Below the pieces are notes generated by a model. It made no database searches, was not told the DNA's origin, and was given only the letters and a program-made list of their open reading frames with translations. The translations under genes were made by a program, and so were the position numbers. This document shows, one piece after another, positions 1 through 9,240 of a DNA stretch of 64,000 nucleotides. The DNA comes from Symsagittifera roscoffensis. Lineage: Eukaryota; Xenacoelomorpha; Acoela; Convolutidae. The stretch lies in contig NC_087063.1 of NCBI RefSeq assembly GCF_963678635.1, positions 57,296,759 to 57,360,758 on the forward strand. The letters are read 5' to 3'. The first letter of the stretch is position 1. Every line of letters starts with the position of its first letter.

Positions 1-390
1 CTATGTTTTTAATTAAAATTATTTATTTTGCCTTCTCCTGGAATGCGTTTTGGGATTGCTGATCGTCCTTTCCATATTAAACATTATGTTGACAAGAATC
101 ATGCTTTTTCTTGATATGATTAGTGAGTTCCTCGCTGCTATATGTATAAAAGTTACAATTGGATCACTTTAAAAAGAAGAGTTGAATAGCCCCAAAAGTG
201 AAAAAAAAGCAAATAAAAACAGTTAAGTGAAATTTTTAACCAATTGTTTTTAAGGTGAAAGAAAATCAGAATGGATATGCTTTTCAGCCTAGCTGAAATA
301 AAAATTATCAAATCCAACCAAAATTTTAAAAGTTTTGCTATCCACCAATCAGAATCGAGCATTACTTATAAAGAAACTTTTATCATTTTA
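1..390 (-). pseudogene. C2H2 zinc-finger gene relic, copy 1 (inverted)
   Basis: The reverse complement of this stretch aligns by eye with 32780-33300 on the plus strand, including upstream sequence (a TTTCAGCTAGGCT block) and the end of the coding region. Read on minus, it keeps a second-finger pattern (C-x2-C, then H-x4-H, in a segment containing SSEELTNH). The first cysteine of that finger is now a TGA. About 157 bp that in the other copy hold the ATG and finger 1 are missing, joined at a short T run. Function is unknown; a nucleic-acid-binding finger protein is an inference. The copy is dead. It may be related to the finger-bearing N-terminus of the polymerase gene at 55370, but that rests only on general style. 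Confidence 0.6.
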
Positions 391-1149
391 GAAAACTTTA
401 ATCAATATTTGGAAAAAGTCTATCAAAAAAAAATTTGAACTTCCTCGAGTTAACCTACAAGAAAACAAAAATATTCCGTGTGATTTTTATATTGATGAAA
501 TAGATGTGGTTTCTTACATTTTTCAAAACTTTTTGAACGTTTTTGTTGCCCACTAAATAAAGGTTTGTTTAGGGAAATTTACTCAATCAAAGTGTTTAGT
601 TTTGATCCACAAATTGCGTATCAAAGCTTTAAATTTACGGCTGAACTGTACCTGACCTGGAAAATTTTTTTTGTTTTAGAAAATTTAAAATTAATCAAAA
701 AGTCGTACGATAAAAAACCAAAGACTCTTTTTAATCCTTAACCGATTCCCAAATTTGTAAAAAATCCCCAGCAAACTTCTTTAATTCTTCCTTTCCTTAA
801 AGATTTTTAAAGTCAAAATCCTGCAAGATCAGGTTTGAAATGAGATTTCAAGAGAAATTCTTGAAAATTTCATTAAATTTGAGCTATCCTCTTAAATCTA
901 CATCAAAATCAAAGAAATTGACCATCTACTCAAAACTCAACAGTTTTTCATTGATAACATACAAAAAGTTCATTTGATTTGATGAGAAAACTTGCAGAGA
1001 TGCTACTTGTTATAATTTTCTTTGTTTTGTTAACTATATTGGCAAAATTTCTTATTTTTACAGCAAACAACTTTTGGTCATTCATTTTTGCGACTGCTTT
1101 TGTGTATGTTTTTTCATTTGAAAGATTTGAATTCTTAAAAGGTGAAATT
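391..1149. other. AT-rich intergenic stretch, no gene seen
   Basis: No codon-like organisation or recognisable domain. An 82-codon open frame at 979-1227 encodes hydrophobic, Phe-rich sequence of the kind that AT-rich DNA throws up by chance. Nothing else is supported. Confidence 0.5.
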
Positions 1150-1345
1150 ATTTTTTATTGGATACGGCAAGCTAAGATAAATGATTTTTTTTGTGATTGG
1201 AAACGACAATGTGTAGAAAATTCCTAAAATGGAACTTTGTTTCCGATTGGACACGCTTTTTAAAAAAAATTCCATTAAAGGAAGCGTAAATTTGATTGAA
1301 CATGACTACAGTCCAAAAATGGAAAATCTGTTTTTATTGGTTAAA
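1150..1345 (+). promoter_or_regulatory. Array of ATTGG (inverted CCAAT) motifs upstream of the 127-aa ORF
   Basis: ATTGG or a one-base variant recurs near 1157, 1195, 1240, 1291 and 1333, spaced about 38-51 bp apart, all in the same orientation, each followed by a purine/AC-rich tail such as ATACGG or ACACGC. The array ends about 190 bp before the ATG at 1524. ATTGG is the complement of the CCAAT box bound by NF-Y. Regulatory function is inference. Confidence 0.35.
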
Positions 1346-1523
1346 CCCACACTTTCGAGTTGAATGTACATCTCTCTTGACTTTAAATCATTTTATTTTC
1401 AGCTACCTCCTCTTTGAGCTCTATTCAATTTAATTTCAACTTAAATACCGTCATTACCTCCCTCTCAACTGTATATCACTCGTTATTTTTACTCTGTGTT
1501 TTTTACTCAATTTATTGCTCAAA

Positions 1524-1907
1524 ATGATCTTCTCAGTGCAGAACAGCAACCCTTTGTACTCGGTTGAATTTTCGCCTGATCTAGTACAAATTCATGTGCG
1601 AGAAACACTCTCCGGAGTTTTTCTGGCCCAAATGGACATCCCAATCCAAGTCTGGCATATGGTGGAAGTGATGCGAAATGATTTCAACCAACATCATATG
1701 ATGCAAGTACCCATGACAGAGAATCAAATTAGGGAAATGGAAATGACGGAGGAAGTAGCTGAGCACGTGGGAATTAACTACCCCGACACTCCTTATTCTA
1801 GATATGTGGCTCAACCAGTCGGCGTTTTCCTCTTTCCTTGGGAGGAAGCAGGATCAGTCCAAAACCCCATCACAATAGATGAAGATGAGGGCTTCCCGGA
1901 ACCATGA
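1524..1907 (+). CDS. Orphan 127-aa acidic protein
   Basis: An open frame from ATG at 1524 to TGA encodes 127 residues. The open frame extends 9 nt upstream only through a TTG, so the ATG is preferred. The protein starts MIFSVQNSNPLYSVEFSP, has a His/Met-rich centre (DFNQHHMMQVPM), and ends in an acidic tail (TIDEDEGFPEP). No signal peptide, transmembrane segment or known domain is recognised. Codon use is less AT-skewed than the flanks, and a canonical AATAAA lies about 90 bp downstream at 1995, both favouring a real transcript. It sits between a C2H2 relic and a Gypsy element, so it could be host or mobile-element derived. Function unknown. Confidence 0.5.
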   Translation: MIFSVQNSNPLYSVEFSPDLVQIHVRETLSGVFLAQMDIPIQVWHMVEVMRNDFNQHHMMQVPMTENQIREMEMTEEVAEHVGINYPDTPYSRYVAQPVGVFLFPWEEAGSVQNPITIDEDEGFPEP

Positions 1908-1994
1908 CACCTCCAGCTCAGCAACAACCACTACAACCATGTCCTGGTCTGCGTTCTATAGAGAATTTACAGAACTCTCACAGCCCTTTGATTG

Positions 1995-2000
1995 AATAAA
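1995..2000 (+). terminator. AATAAA polyadenylation signal of the 127-aa ORF
   Basis: Exact AATAAA within TTGAATAAATTTTG, about 90 bp after the stop codon, followed by TG-rich sequence (TTTTGTAAATAATTGTTTTTTGG) as expected downstream of a cleavage site. Confidence 0.5.
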
Positions 2001-2174
2001 TTTTGTAAATAATTGTTTTTTGGCATTGACTGCGTTCTCTGTAATACATTTTCTTATTCAATTTCACTTTGATTATGAGAATAGATGAAAAAGTTAGGCT
2101 AAATTATTAAAAACCCTTATAGAACTCATTTTATGGCTCCGAATTTTCGCAAATCTTAAGAAACTTAATGCACA

Positions 2175-2416
2175 TTAAGAAATCTTAAGAAACTTAATGA
2201 ATTTTTTTAATGCACATATTATAGAAAAAAAGACAATTTGTACAAAAGTAAAAAATATATGTTGCTTGTTTTCCGTCAAAAAAAAACTCAAAACACTTTT
2301 TGCTTTTTGTAGAAAAAAAATGAAACATTTTCCGCATTTTGTAGGAAAATAATGAAACACTTTTTTGCATCTTGTCAAAAAAATTGAAACACTTTTCGCA
2401 TTTTTTCGAAAAAAGT
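2175..2416. repeat. ~36-bp degenerate minisatellite, left part
   Basis: Imperfect tandem units of about 36 bp built on AAAAAGTGAAACACTTTTTGCATTTTGT-like sequence (no unit is exact). The core GTGAAACACTTTT is partly palindromic. The array continues at 8870-9240 on the other side of element I and is duplicated at 14477-14860. Phe/Lys-rich open frames read from it on both strands are artefacts of the repeat. Confidence 0.75.
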
Positions 2417-2627
2417 TAATAAACTATTCTAATTCTGTATACCTATGTACAATTGCTGAGCATAAACTTAAAAGAATAAAACTATTAAAAGGAAGTATGT
2501 GAATTAAAAACGTTAAAAAGGACAACTGAGCATTATCTCATATTGACCAATGGTCGTAACTAAATTGGTTAACAGGTATTAATTAAATACCAAAGGTCAT
2601 TTAAGACATCAAAAACAAATCAAGACA
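2417..2627 (-). repeat. 3' LTR of element I
   Basis: 211 bp. On minus it begins TGTCTTGATTTG and ends GTTTATTA. It matches 8659-8869 and 14267-14476 across its length, including the GGTATTTAATTAATACCTG palindrome-like block. It is preceded on minus by the purine-rich tract at 2628-2639. Confidence 0.85.
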
Positions 2628-2639
2628 TTTCCCACCGGG
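2628..2639 (-). other. Polypurine tract of element I
   Basis: On minus the sequence reads CCCGGTGGGAAA directly before the TGTC that opens the 3' LTR, the place where plus-strand priming occurs in LTR retroelements. Confidence 0.6.
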
Positions 2640-2953
2640 AAAAAAATATAACTGCATACTAACTACATAACTCTATATACACCCTTTTCCCCCCTTCGAG
2701 AATGAACAAGATTTTACAAACTGCACCATGAAGGTAAATATACAGAAGCAAAAAAAATTCACAATTGAGAGAGAAAGTACAGGGTGAAAATACAGAATTA
2801 CGAATTTACAAAGTACAGTAACTAACTAAATTAAAACTAATCCACAACATGTACATTAACATGTACAATTGTATCTACATGTAAGATTTAAAAAAGTCAG
2901 ACGGTAGGATATGGGTCAAGTTTGTATTTTGCTCAGTTTATTTGATATGTGAG

Positions 2954-4440
2954 TTAATTAAATTGGTTGTCAAAATCATCCAGTTTAGCCCTCATTTCCG
3001 AACCGATAGTCGAAGAAATTTCGCTACAGTTGTCTACCTCGTGCGGGGAGTCTTTCGTGATCTGGTAAGCTGAGTGTGAGCTTGAGGAATTTTCGTGGAA
3101 ATGAGTCTTCGTAGGTGAAATTACTGGTCTGACCGTCGGGAGAGAGTTCTTTGATGACCCGGATAACGTCGTTTCCGCAACAAGAATTTGTCGGTGAGGG
3201 GCCTCCGCTAGTGGTGTCAATAAATCAGACGGCGATGAGACCGTGAAAGTTGCCCTGGGAATGTCGAGTGGAGAGGAGAATACTGAAGGTGACGACCCTG
3301 TGTCATCTTTTTCTAGGACCACGTCTATAAAGCGGCGATTTCCGTAAAACTGTGGGGACCCACATTTCTGCGTGGTCTAGAGTGTCGAGGCTTTATTGTC
3401 GGGCTGACCGTAGGCTCCGGAGTACTGTCTAACAGTACGGGGTTATCTTGCGACCCTCCTGCTTCGGTTGAGTCGGGGATGATAACGATCTCCCGGAGGT
3501 CGGTGTTCGCTGGCCTTTCTGAGCTCGGGTGTGGGGATTCGACGGTATCTGTAACACTTAAGCCCTGGTTAGATTCGGAATGATGGCTCTGAGGTATATT
3601 TTTATTGGTGACATCGTCGAATTAATCATCGCTTATTCCGTCCCACGAGTCTAGGTTTAAAGAAGATGAGGAACCTGAGGAGATTTGAGAAGAGTCTTGA
3701 TTGGCCACGCTCACAGTCGGTGCACTAGTCCCTGCTCTGGTGTTGAACGCTCTTGAAGTGCCTTGTCCCGAATGCCCAGAGGGTGTCGAAACTGCTTTCT
3801 TTGGTGGTGAGAGTTTCCTTTTTCCAGCTAAACTCGAATGGGTGTGAAGTTTATGCCCGGTGGGTGTCTGCTTCACTATTATTTTTTAGGCCCGGGGAGT
3901 ATTTTTCTTTTGATAGCCAGATCCGACTTGCGTAAAACGTGACCGTTGTCAAGGGTTATGGTGTGTTCTGAAGAGTCGATGATATCCTTCTCAACTTGAT
4001 TAAAATATGGATCCCTATTTTTCCTGTTAGACACCTTGCTATATAAATTACCTCCCATGACTGCTTTTCTTTTTGCAAGGGGTTCTGAAGCTTGTTTATT
4101 GTTGTCCGGGTTTGTATTTAGAGTGACTGTTCTAGATAGTGGCAAGTTGTCTTCTGGGTCTGACGTGCTGTCCTTTTCCTCGTCTAGATATCCATCTTCT
4201 GCCCGTCATGGAGTTCACAGTTAGTGGCCCAATCTTTGGACATGATATCTTTCCCTTTATCTAAATGGTCAATGTCGGATATAAGGTTTTTCCACCTAGT
4301 GTTTGCTACTCTATTAAAATGTTTTTCAAAAAGGGTACAGCCGATCGCGGATTGCTTCGAAATTCTCAAAATTCAAATAATATTTTCAATCGACTCGATT
4401 AGTGACGGCTTGGGTAATTCGAAAGACATTGCCAGTAGTT
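2954..4440 (-). pseudogene. Element I: pol C-terminal / 3' Ser-rich coding region, broken
   Basis: Downstream of the integrase core on minus, a series of open segments (4369-4184, 4145-3879, 3876-3622, 3322-2954) reads as one low-complexity, Ser/Thr/Pro/Lys-rich tail broken by stops and shifts. Recognisable bits include LAIKRKILPGPKK, a poly-Ser stretch (SSGSSSSLNLDSWDGI), and a GP-FYGNRRFID-like motif around 3330-3390 of the kind I associate with the C-terminal extension of Gypsy integrases. No fusogen or transmembrane env features are seen. Best read as integrase C-terminal extension or an accessory tail. Confidence 0.5.
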
Positions 4441-4445
4441 TCGAT

Positions 4446-5100
4446 TTAATTGTGTAAACTAATCTTTCCACTAGCCCATGTGCAGTAAATAATATCCATG
4501 ATAAATTTTTCGCAGAAATTTTTGAAATCATGTGTTAAGAAGCATGACCCATAGTCGACTCTAATTTTTCTTGGGAAACCGTGAAGATGACAGTACACGT
4601 TTAAGAATGAAATTACATTTCTCGTAGAGTTGTGGTTAACAATCTTGGCCGAAGGGAACTTTGTATAGCGCTCAATGCAAAGAAGGATGTATTTATTGTT
4701 ACCCCAGAACGCGTCTAACGGTCCCGCAAAGTCCAGATTAATTTCTTCGTTCGCAGATTTCAACGTCGGAAGTTTCGAAAAATTATGGGTGCTTAGTAAA
4801 ACTTTTATGTTCTTACCAGCTTTTAAACATTGGCTACACGTTCTACCGTGATGGTAAGTTTCCGATAAATGTGCGGCCACCCCAAGTATTTGGCAAGAGA
4901 TTTCATCCCAAACTGTCCTGGATGAGTCTCATGGAGCATCGAATTGAAAATTCCCCTGATAGTAGCTGGGACAACTAATTTGTTATCGAGGAAAAGTAAA
5001 TCGTCCTTCACGTGTAGATCTTTGGCATAGATTTTCATGTAGGCTCCGTGTATGCCCATTGGTCGATTCGTCTTTATCGTCTCGACCAAGTACCACAGCA
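4446..5100 (-). pseudogene. Element I: integrase (H2C2 zinc finger + DDE core), frameshifted
   Basis: The H2C2 finger is visible across a frame break (LHETHPGQFGM ... GWPHIYRKL, then CSQCLKAGKN). The catalytic core follows with the first Asp in INLDFAGPLD, the second in RVDYGSCF, and the Glu in a shifted GLVERLVY segment near 4455-4480. The spacing fits a D,D(35)E retroviral integrase. The protein would insert the cDNA into host DNA. At least two frame breaks make it non-functional. Confidence 0.8.
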
Positions 5101-5872
5101 CCATATCTTCCCTCGTCATAATCTGCAGCAGTTTCTTTGAGCAGTGGTTTTCAGGGCGAATCGGGGAATTCGGTAGGTTTAGGGCCGCGTTGTATCTTCT
5201 TACGAGGTCCGCGTGGTCGGGTGAAAGTCGGTCATCTCTGATTTTGAGGGCGATATTATGTTCTTCGGGGATGATCAGTAGAGGTTCATTCATTTTATCC
5301 ATTGGAAATTCTCGCTGTTTTTTGGAGGATGGTATAAATTGTCTGTTTTCTAATATAAAATGTAGCAGGACTTTGTCCGTAAAGTTAATACTTTTAAAAT
5401 TAAATTTCGAATTATCGACAGGTTGACAATTTGTAGTACAATTTACTGTCCGAGAATGATGATTGTGACAAAATTTGATCGACCGAGCAATATAAGATAT
5501 GATAGCAGCAATAATTTTGAGATTAAGTAAAGCTAAAGAGTTATTCAACCGATTCTGACCAATTACGTCGCTTGAATTTTCGTTTCCCGACTGGATTGTA
5601 ATACCTTGAGAATTAGTATTTACAGCGACCGCTGGTCTATCTACAGTATTTACAGTAACAATTTTAGAATGTTGTTTATTCAATAAAATGTTCTGAATTT
5701 TGTCGATTGAAGCGACTACAAATTCGTCGTCATAATGACAAATTGGGAAGGCTCTGCCCGAAGGGAGTTTAGATAAAAGGTCTGTAAAACCCACGTTCTT
5801 TCCTGGTAAAAACAAAATTTTAAAATTGAATGGTATCAGTTTGTTCACCCAACGGGTCAATCGACTATGCAT

Positions 5873-6421
5873 CGTTTTATTCCCATGATTTGGTGAAAGT
5901 GCGGATAGTCATGCTTTATGGTCTGTTACTATTTGAAATTCAGTTCCGTACAGGTAGTTTCTAAAGTGTTCAGTTGCCCATACGACTCCCAGCAACTCCA
6001 ATTTGTTGGTAGAATATTTCATTTCATGGTTCTTCAAAAATCTGGATGCAAACGCGATTGTTTTCCACTGGTCGTCCTGTAATTGTTCTAGGGTAGCCCC
6101 TAGTCCGTTGTGTGAAGCATCAGTTTTCAGTCTTGTCTTCTCTTTTATATCAAAGTGGCTGTTTTCTGTGATAATTACGATTTCCGCTTTTAACTTCTCA
6201 AACGCTATGAAATAGTTAGTGTCCCATTTGTAGACCAATTTTTTGTTTAGTAGCGGGCGAAGGGGAGAACTTAATGTCGATAATTCAGGAACGAATTTTA
6301 CGTATTGGTTTATCGAGCCGAAAAATGAACGTGATTCAGAAAAATTCTTGGGGGTTGGCAAATTTTTTATTGCGTCTGCTTTACCGACAAAAGGTCGTAC
6401 TCCATTTTGAAGCCAAGCCAC
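5873..6421 (-). pseudogene. Element I: RT connection + RNase H
   Basis: The segment starts with a connection region (SFFGSINQYVKFVPELS, then LRPLLNK), runs into RNase H with KTDASHNGLGATLEQ, FASRFLKNHEMKYSTNKLE and VVWATEHFRNYLYG, and ends at a stop just after QIVTDHKA. These are standard blocks of Gypsy RNase H, which degrades the RNA strand of the hybrid. The stop, then a restart in a segment with DLLSKLP (the RH-IN tether), shows inactivation. Confidence 0.85.
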
Positions 6422-7002
6422 TCGATATCTGGTTTAAAAAACGCGCATTTCCACCATTTTACTGCCATGTTAATCTTATCTAATATTGATAAAATTTTAT
6501 ACACTATTGATTTGTGTTCTACCAGCGAGGCTACCAGGATGTCGTCTATGTAACAATTTAGGAAAGGGATATTTTTCAACAGTGGTCCATGACCCGTTGG
6601 AATTCATTTGGCATGTCCCCCACTCCGTATAATCCAGTTAAAAAATCGATACATTCGGGTAGTTTCACCGCCTAATATGCTAAAACTGCACTGTATACTT
6701 GTTTGTTCGCATAGTTTGAGTTGGCTATACGCGTTTCTCAGGTCTAGATTACTAAACCAAACTCGCCCGTTGGATTTCTCTGAAATTTGAAGAGCCAGGT
6801 TATCTATAAATTCATGGATGTTCGGCATTTGATACTTATTTTTAAAAATTTGATCGTTTAATAACTTGGAGTCTAACGCCAGTTTGATCGAAGTATCCTT
6901 TTTCCGAGTGATTACAATTGGGCTGATAAAGCAATCTTCGTCGCATTTCTCTAATTTTATTATAGGGTCTTCTGTCTCCATTCTTTTCAATTCTTCATTC
7001 AC
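6367..7002 (-). pseudogene. Element I: reverse transcriptase, frameshifted
   Basis: Two overlapping segments on minus give RT. The first has SPIVITRKKD, LALDSKLLND, KYQMPNIHEFID and motif A in FSNLDLRNAYSQL. The second has the catalytic YIDD box in CYIDDILVAS and a thumb motif WLGFKM. A frameshift of the MYRF region separates them. The YIDD box and the order relative to RNase H place it in Ty3/Gypsy. Confidence 0.85.
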
Positions 7003-7039
7003 TCCAGCGAGTAAGTGAAGCGGGACTCTTCTCCCTTTG

Positions 7040-7582
7040 GATTGTACCGGTTTAAAAGGTGAGTGGAAATGTGTTACTTTTCGGTTGTTGGGTTATTTCC
7101 CCACTCTAGTGAATAGTTCTTTGAACTCGTTAAAAATCTTGTCAGATAAAGAAGGTAAGTTTTTGAACTCACTCTCGAGTGTGGGTTGGTTGACCATGCA
7201 GATTGGTTGGCGGCATTTCCTCTGTGTCACTTCTATGCCCAGCTTGGGTAAATTTTCGTTCCCCAGGATGTTTCGTTCATGTCCGCCAGTTATGAAGAAC
7301 GCGGTTTCTTCGCTGATCCACCCATTGAACTGTGTTCTGACAATTATTTTATCCGCAGTATAAGTCTTTTATCCTTTTCTCCACTGGGTGTATTTTAAGG
7401 TTCGGATATCTCAGTTTAATTTCGTGTAATGTATTCTGTTTTAAAAAACTTACGGGGCTTGCTGAATCTTCTGCTATGTTCATATTTACTATCATATCCC
7501 AGCCGATGCCTAGTTCAGGAGTTTCTTTGTTTCGAGACCGCTTTTGTCGTAAATAGGTCTAACGCTCAGCACCGAAAAATCG
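7040..7582 (-). pseudogene. Element I: aspartic protease region, degenerate
   Basis: On minus, between gag and RT, a retropepsin-like stretch reads IAEDSASPVSFLK where an active protease needs D-S/T-G, so the catalytic Gly is replaced by Ala. It is followed by an ILGNENLPKLGIEV-like segment typical of the end of Gypsy proteases. The frame is broken by several stops. Confidence 0.6.
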
Positions 7583-8640
7583 TCATCGTCTCTCTCCATA
7601 CTCGTTCGACGCATTTAAAACATCACACGATTCTCGGTCTTCCGCCCACGGGTTTTCCGGAGGTGAGTATTTACAATTCTCGGTTTTTACATAATTATCT
7701 GATACAGTATTCACAGTTGGTCTCTTATTGCGTGATTTACACAATTTGGCGAAGTGTCCTTTATAATTACAATTTTTACAGGTTAGGTCCTTCGTTGGGC
7801 AGACGTTCAGTTTCATGCACGAGTTACTCCGTTCAATGTTTAGGCTCGGTTCCTTTTTGACCTGATTGTGATTATTAAAAGATTTAAAAGTTGTCCCGTT
7901 GGTCGACGACCGTGATATTTTTGTCAATTTCTGGTGTTTAAAAAATCCCTTTTCGTCGATTAAAGCTTGATTAAGTGCTTCCGACAGGCTTATGATTGCT
8001 GACAGTAGTTTCCTCTGGGTATCTGTGTTCTACATATTGCAGATGAAAATGTCCCTTATCCACTCTGCCTCGTCAGATTCCTTGATGTTGCACGGGTTGG
8101 CCAAATCCGTCAGGGCTCCCCAGAATTGTTCGTACGACTCGTGGTCCTTCTGCTTTTGATTTCATAATTTATATCTTTCGAATGTAGTGTTGGGCGGTTT
8201 GTTAATGGCTGCGTCAAGCAAAGTCCAGATTTCGGAGAAAGTTATTGCTAAAATCTTGACTCTCGGGTTCTTCTGTGTGAAGACTCTTTTTCCTTCGCTC
8301 CTTAAGGCTAGAAATAAAATTGATCGCAGTTTCGTGTCCGCCTCCGTTCGTCTCATTCCATTAAATTTCCTCTTTTCTTCGTTGATCCGCTTTTCTTCGG
8401 CGGATTCGTACTGTTTCATCGCGTTTTTGTTCCTGTTCTCTCTGTTGGCTCTTTCCGTGTCCGACTCGCTGTCTGTTGCTTTTTCCAAAATTGGTATTTG
8501 CATCTCGGGTCCGTGCAGACTCTCTAAATCCAGATTTTTTGGCAATGATCGCCAATTGAAATTGGTCGCCCCATTGGGTCCAGGCATGCGGTGGCTCTAG
8601 GGTATGGTTAGGCCAAAAGGGGGAATTCCACGCACGTTCG
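7583..8640 (-). pseudogene. Element I: gag with one CCHC knuckle, broken
   Basis: After the PBS the minus strand encodes a Gypsy gag: a Trp/Pro-rich N-terminus (PPxWPNHTLEPPHAW in the better copy at 14016-14240), a Lys/Glu-rich middle (ESAEEKRINEEKRK), QFWGALTDLANPCN, and a nucleocapsid knuckle CKNCNYKGHFAKLC (C-x2-C-x4-H-x4-C). The gag binds genomic RNA. Stops and shifts interrupt it. The start codon is unclear. Relative to the copy at 13284-14476 this one lacks about 28 bp near 7816. Confidence 0.8.
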
Positions 8641-8658
8641 AATCATTAGAGTGCGCCA
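8640..8658 (-). other. Primer-binding site of element I (tRNA-Ser-like)
   Basis: Directly after the 5' LTR, minus reads TGGCGCACTC, then GATTCGAAC a few bases later; the copy at 14248-14266 has TGGCGCAGTC. TGGCGCAG...GATTCGAAC matches the complement of the 3' end and T-arm of eukaryotic serine tRNAs as I know them, with a short internal mismatch. The primer identity is inference. Confidence 0.5.
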
Positions 8659-8869
8659 TAATAAACTATTCTATTTCTGTATACCTATGTACAATTGCTG
8701 TACATAAACTTAAAATAATAAAACTTTTAAATGGAAGTATGTGAATTAAGAACGTTAAAAAGGACAACTGAGCATTATCTCGTATCGACCAATGGTCGTA
8801 ACTAAATTGGTTAACAGGTATTAATTAAATACCGAAGGTCAATTAAGACACTAAAAACAAATCACAACA
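8659..8869 (-). repeat. 5' LTR of element I
   Basis: 211 bp, matching 2417-2627. On minus it begins TGTTGTGATTTG, ends GTTTATTA and abuts the TGGCGC primer-binding site. Confidence 0.85.
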
Positions 8870-9240
8870 AAATTGAAACACTTTTGCTTTTGTTCAAAAA
8901 AGCAAAAAACTTTTCGCTTTTTGTAAGAAAAAGTGAAACATTTTTCGCATTTCGTCGAAAAAAGTCAAACACTTTTTGCGTTTTTTCGAGAAAAGTGAAA
9001 CAATTTTTGTATTTTGTTCCAAAAAGCGACACGCTTTTAGCATTTGTAGGAAAAAGTGGAGCACTTTTCACATACGCTTGAAAAAATTGAAACTTTTTTT
9101 CACACTTTGCTTAAAAAATTGAAACACTTTTCGTATTCTGTTGAAAAAAGTGAAAAAATTTTGCGTGTTGTCAAAAAAAAATAAAACATTTTCGCGTTTT
9201 GTAGAAAAAAATGAAATACTTTTAGCATCTTGCCAGCATA
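8870..9240. repeat. ~36-bp minisatellite, right part
   Basis: Continuation of the 2175-2416 array across the element I insertion. About ten degenerate GTGAAACACTTTT-type units, with the distinctive block CACATACGCTTGAAAAA shared with 14680-14700. Confidence 0.75.

Larger units (their letters stand above)
2417..8869 (-). mobile_element. Element I: complete but inactive Ty3/Gypsy LTR retrotransposon
   Basis: A 6453-bp element on the minus strand: 5' LTR (8869 to 8659), TGGCGC primer-binding site, gag with a CCHC knuckle, protease, RT, RNase H, integrase, a Ser-rich 3' region, a purine tract and the 3' LTR (2627 to 2417). The order PR-RT-RH-IN is that of Ty3/Gypsy. The 5' and 3' LTRs are each 211 bp and nearly identical. 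The left flank ends AAAGT. The right flank in the duplicated copy at 14477 also starts AAAGT, giving a probable 5-bp target duplication; the right flank at 8870 itself has drifted to AAAAT. Several frameshifts and stops break gag and pol, so it cannot move on its own. Confidence 0.85.

Noticed and set aside
979-1227. 82-codon hydrophobic frame resembling a membrane protein
   Set aside because: T-rich DNA gives Phe/Ile/Leu runs by chance; no homology, no signals, and it overlaps the ATTGG array.
2175-2400. Open frames on both strands in the minisatellite (also 8862-9081 and 14419-14722)
   Set aside because: They are Phe/Lys-rich translations of a tandem repeat, open on both strands at once, without conserved residues.
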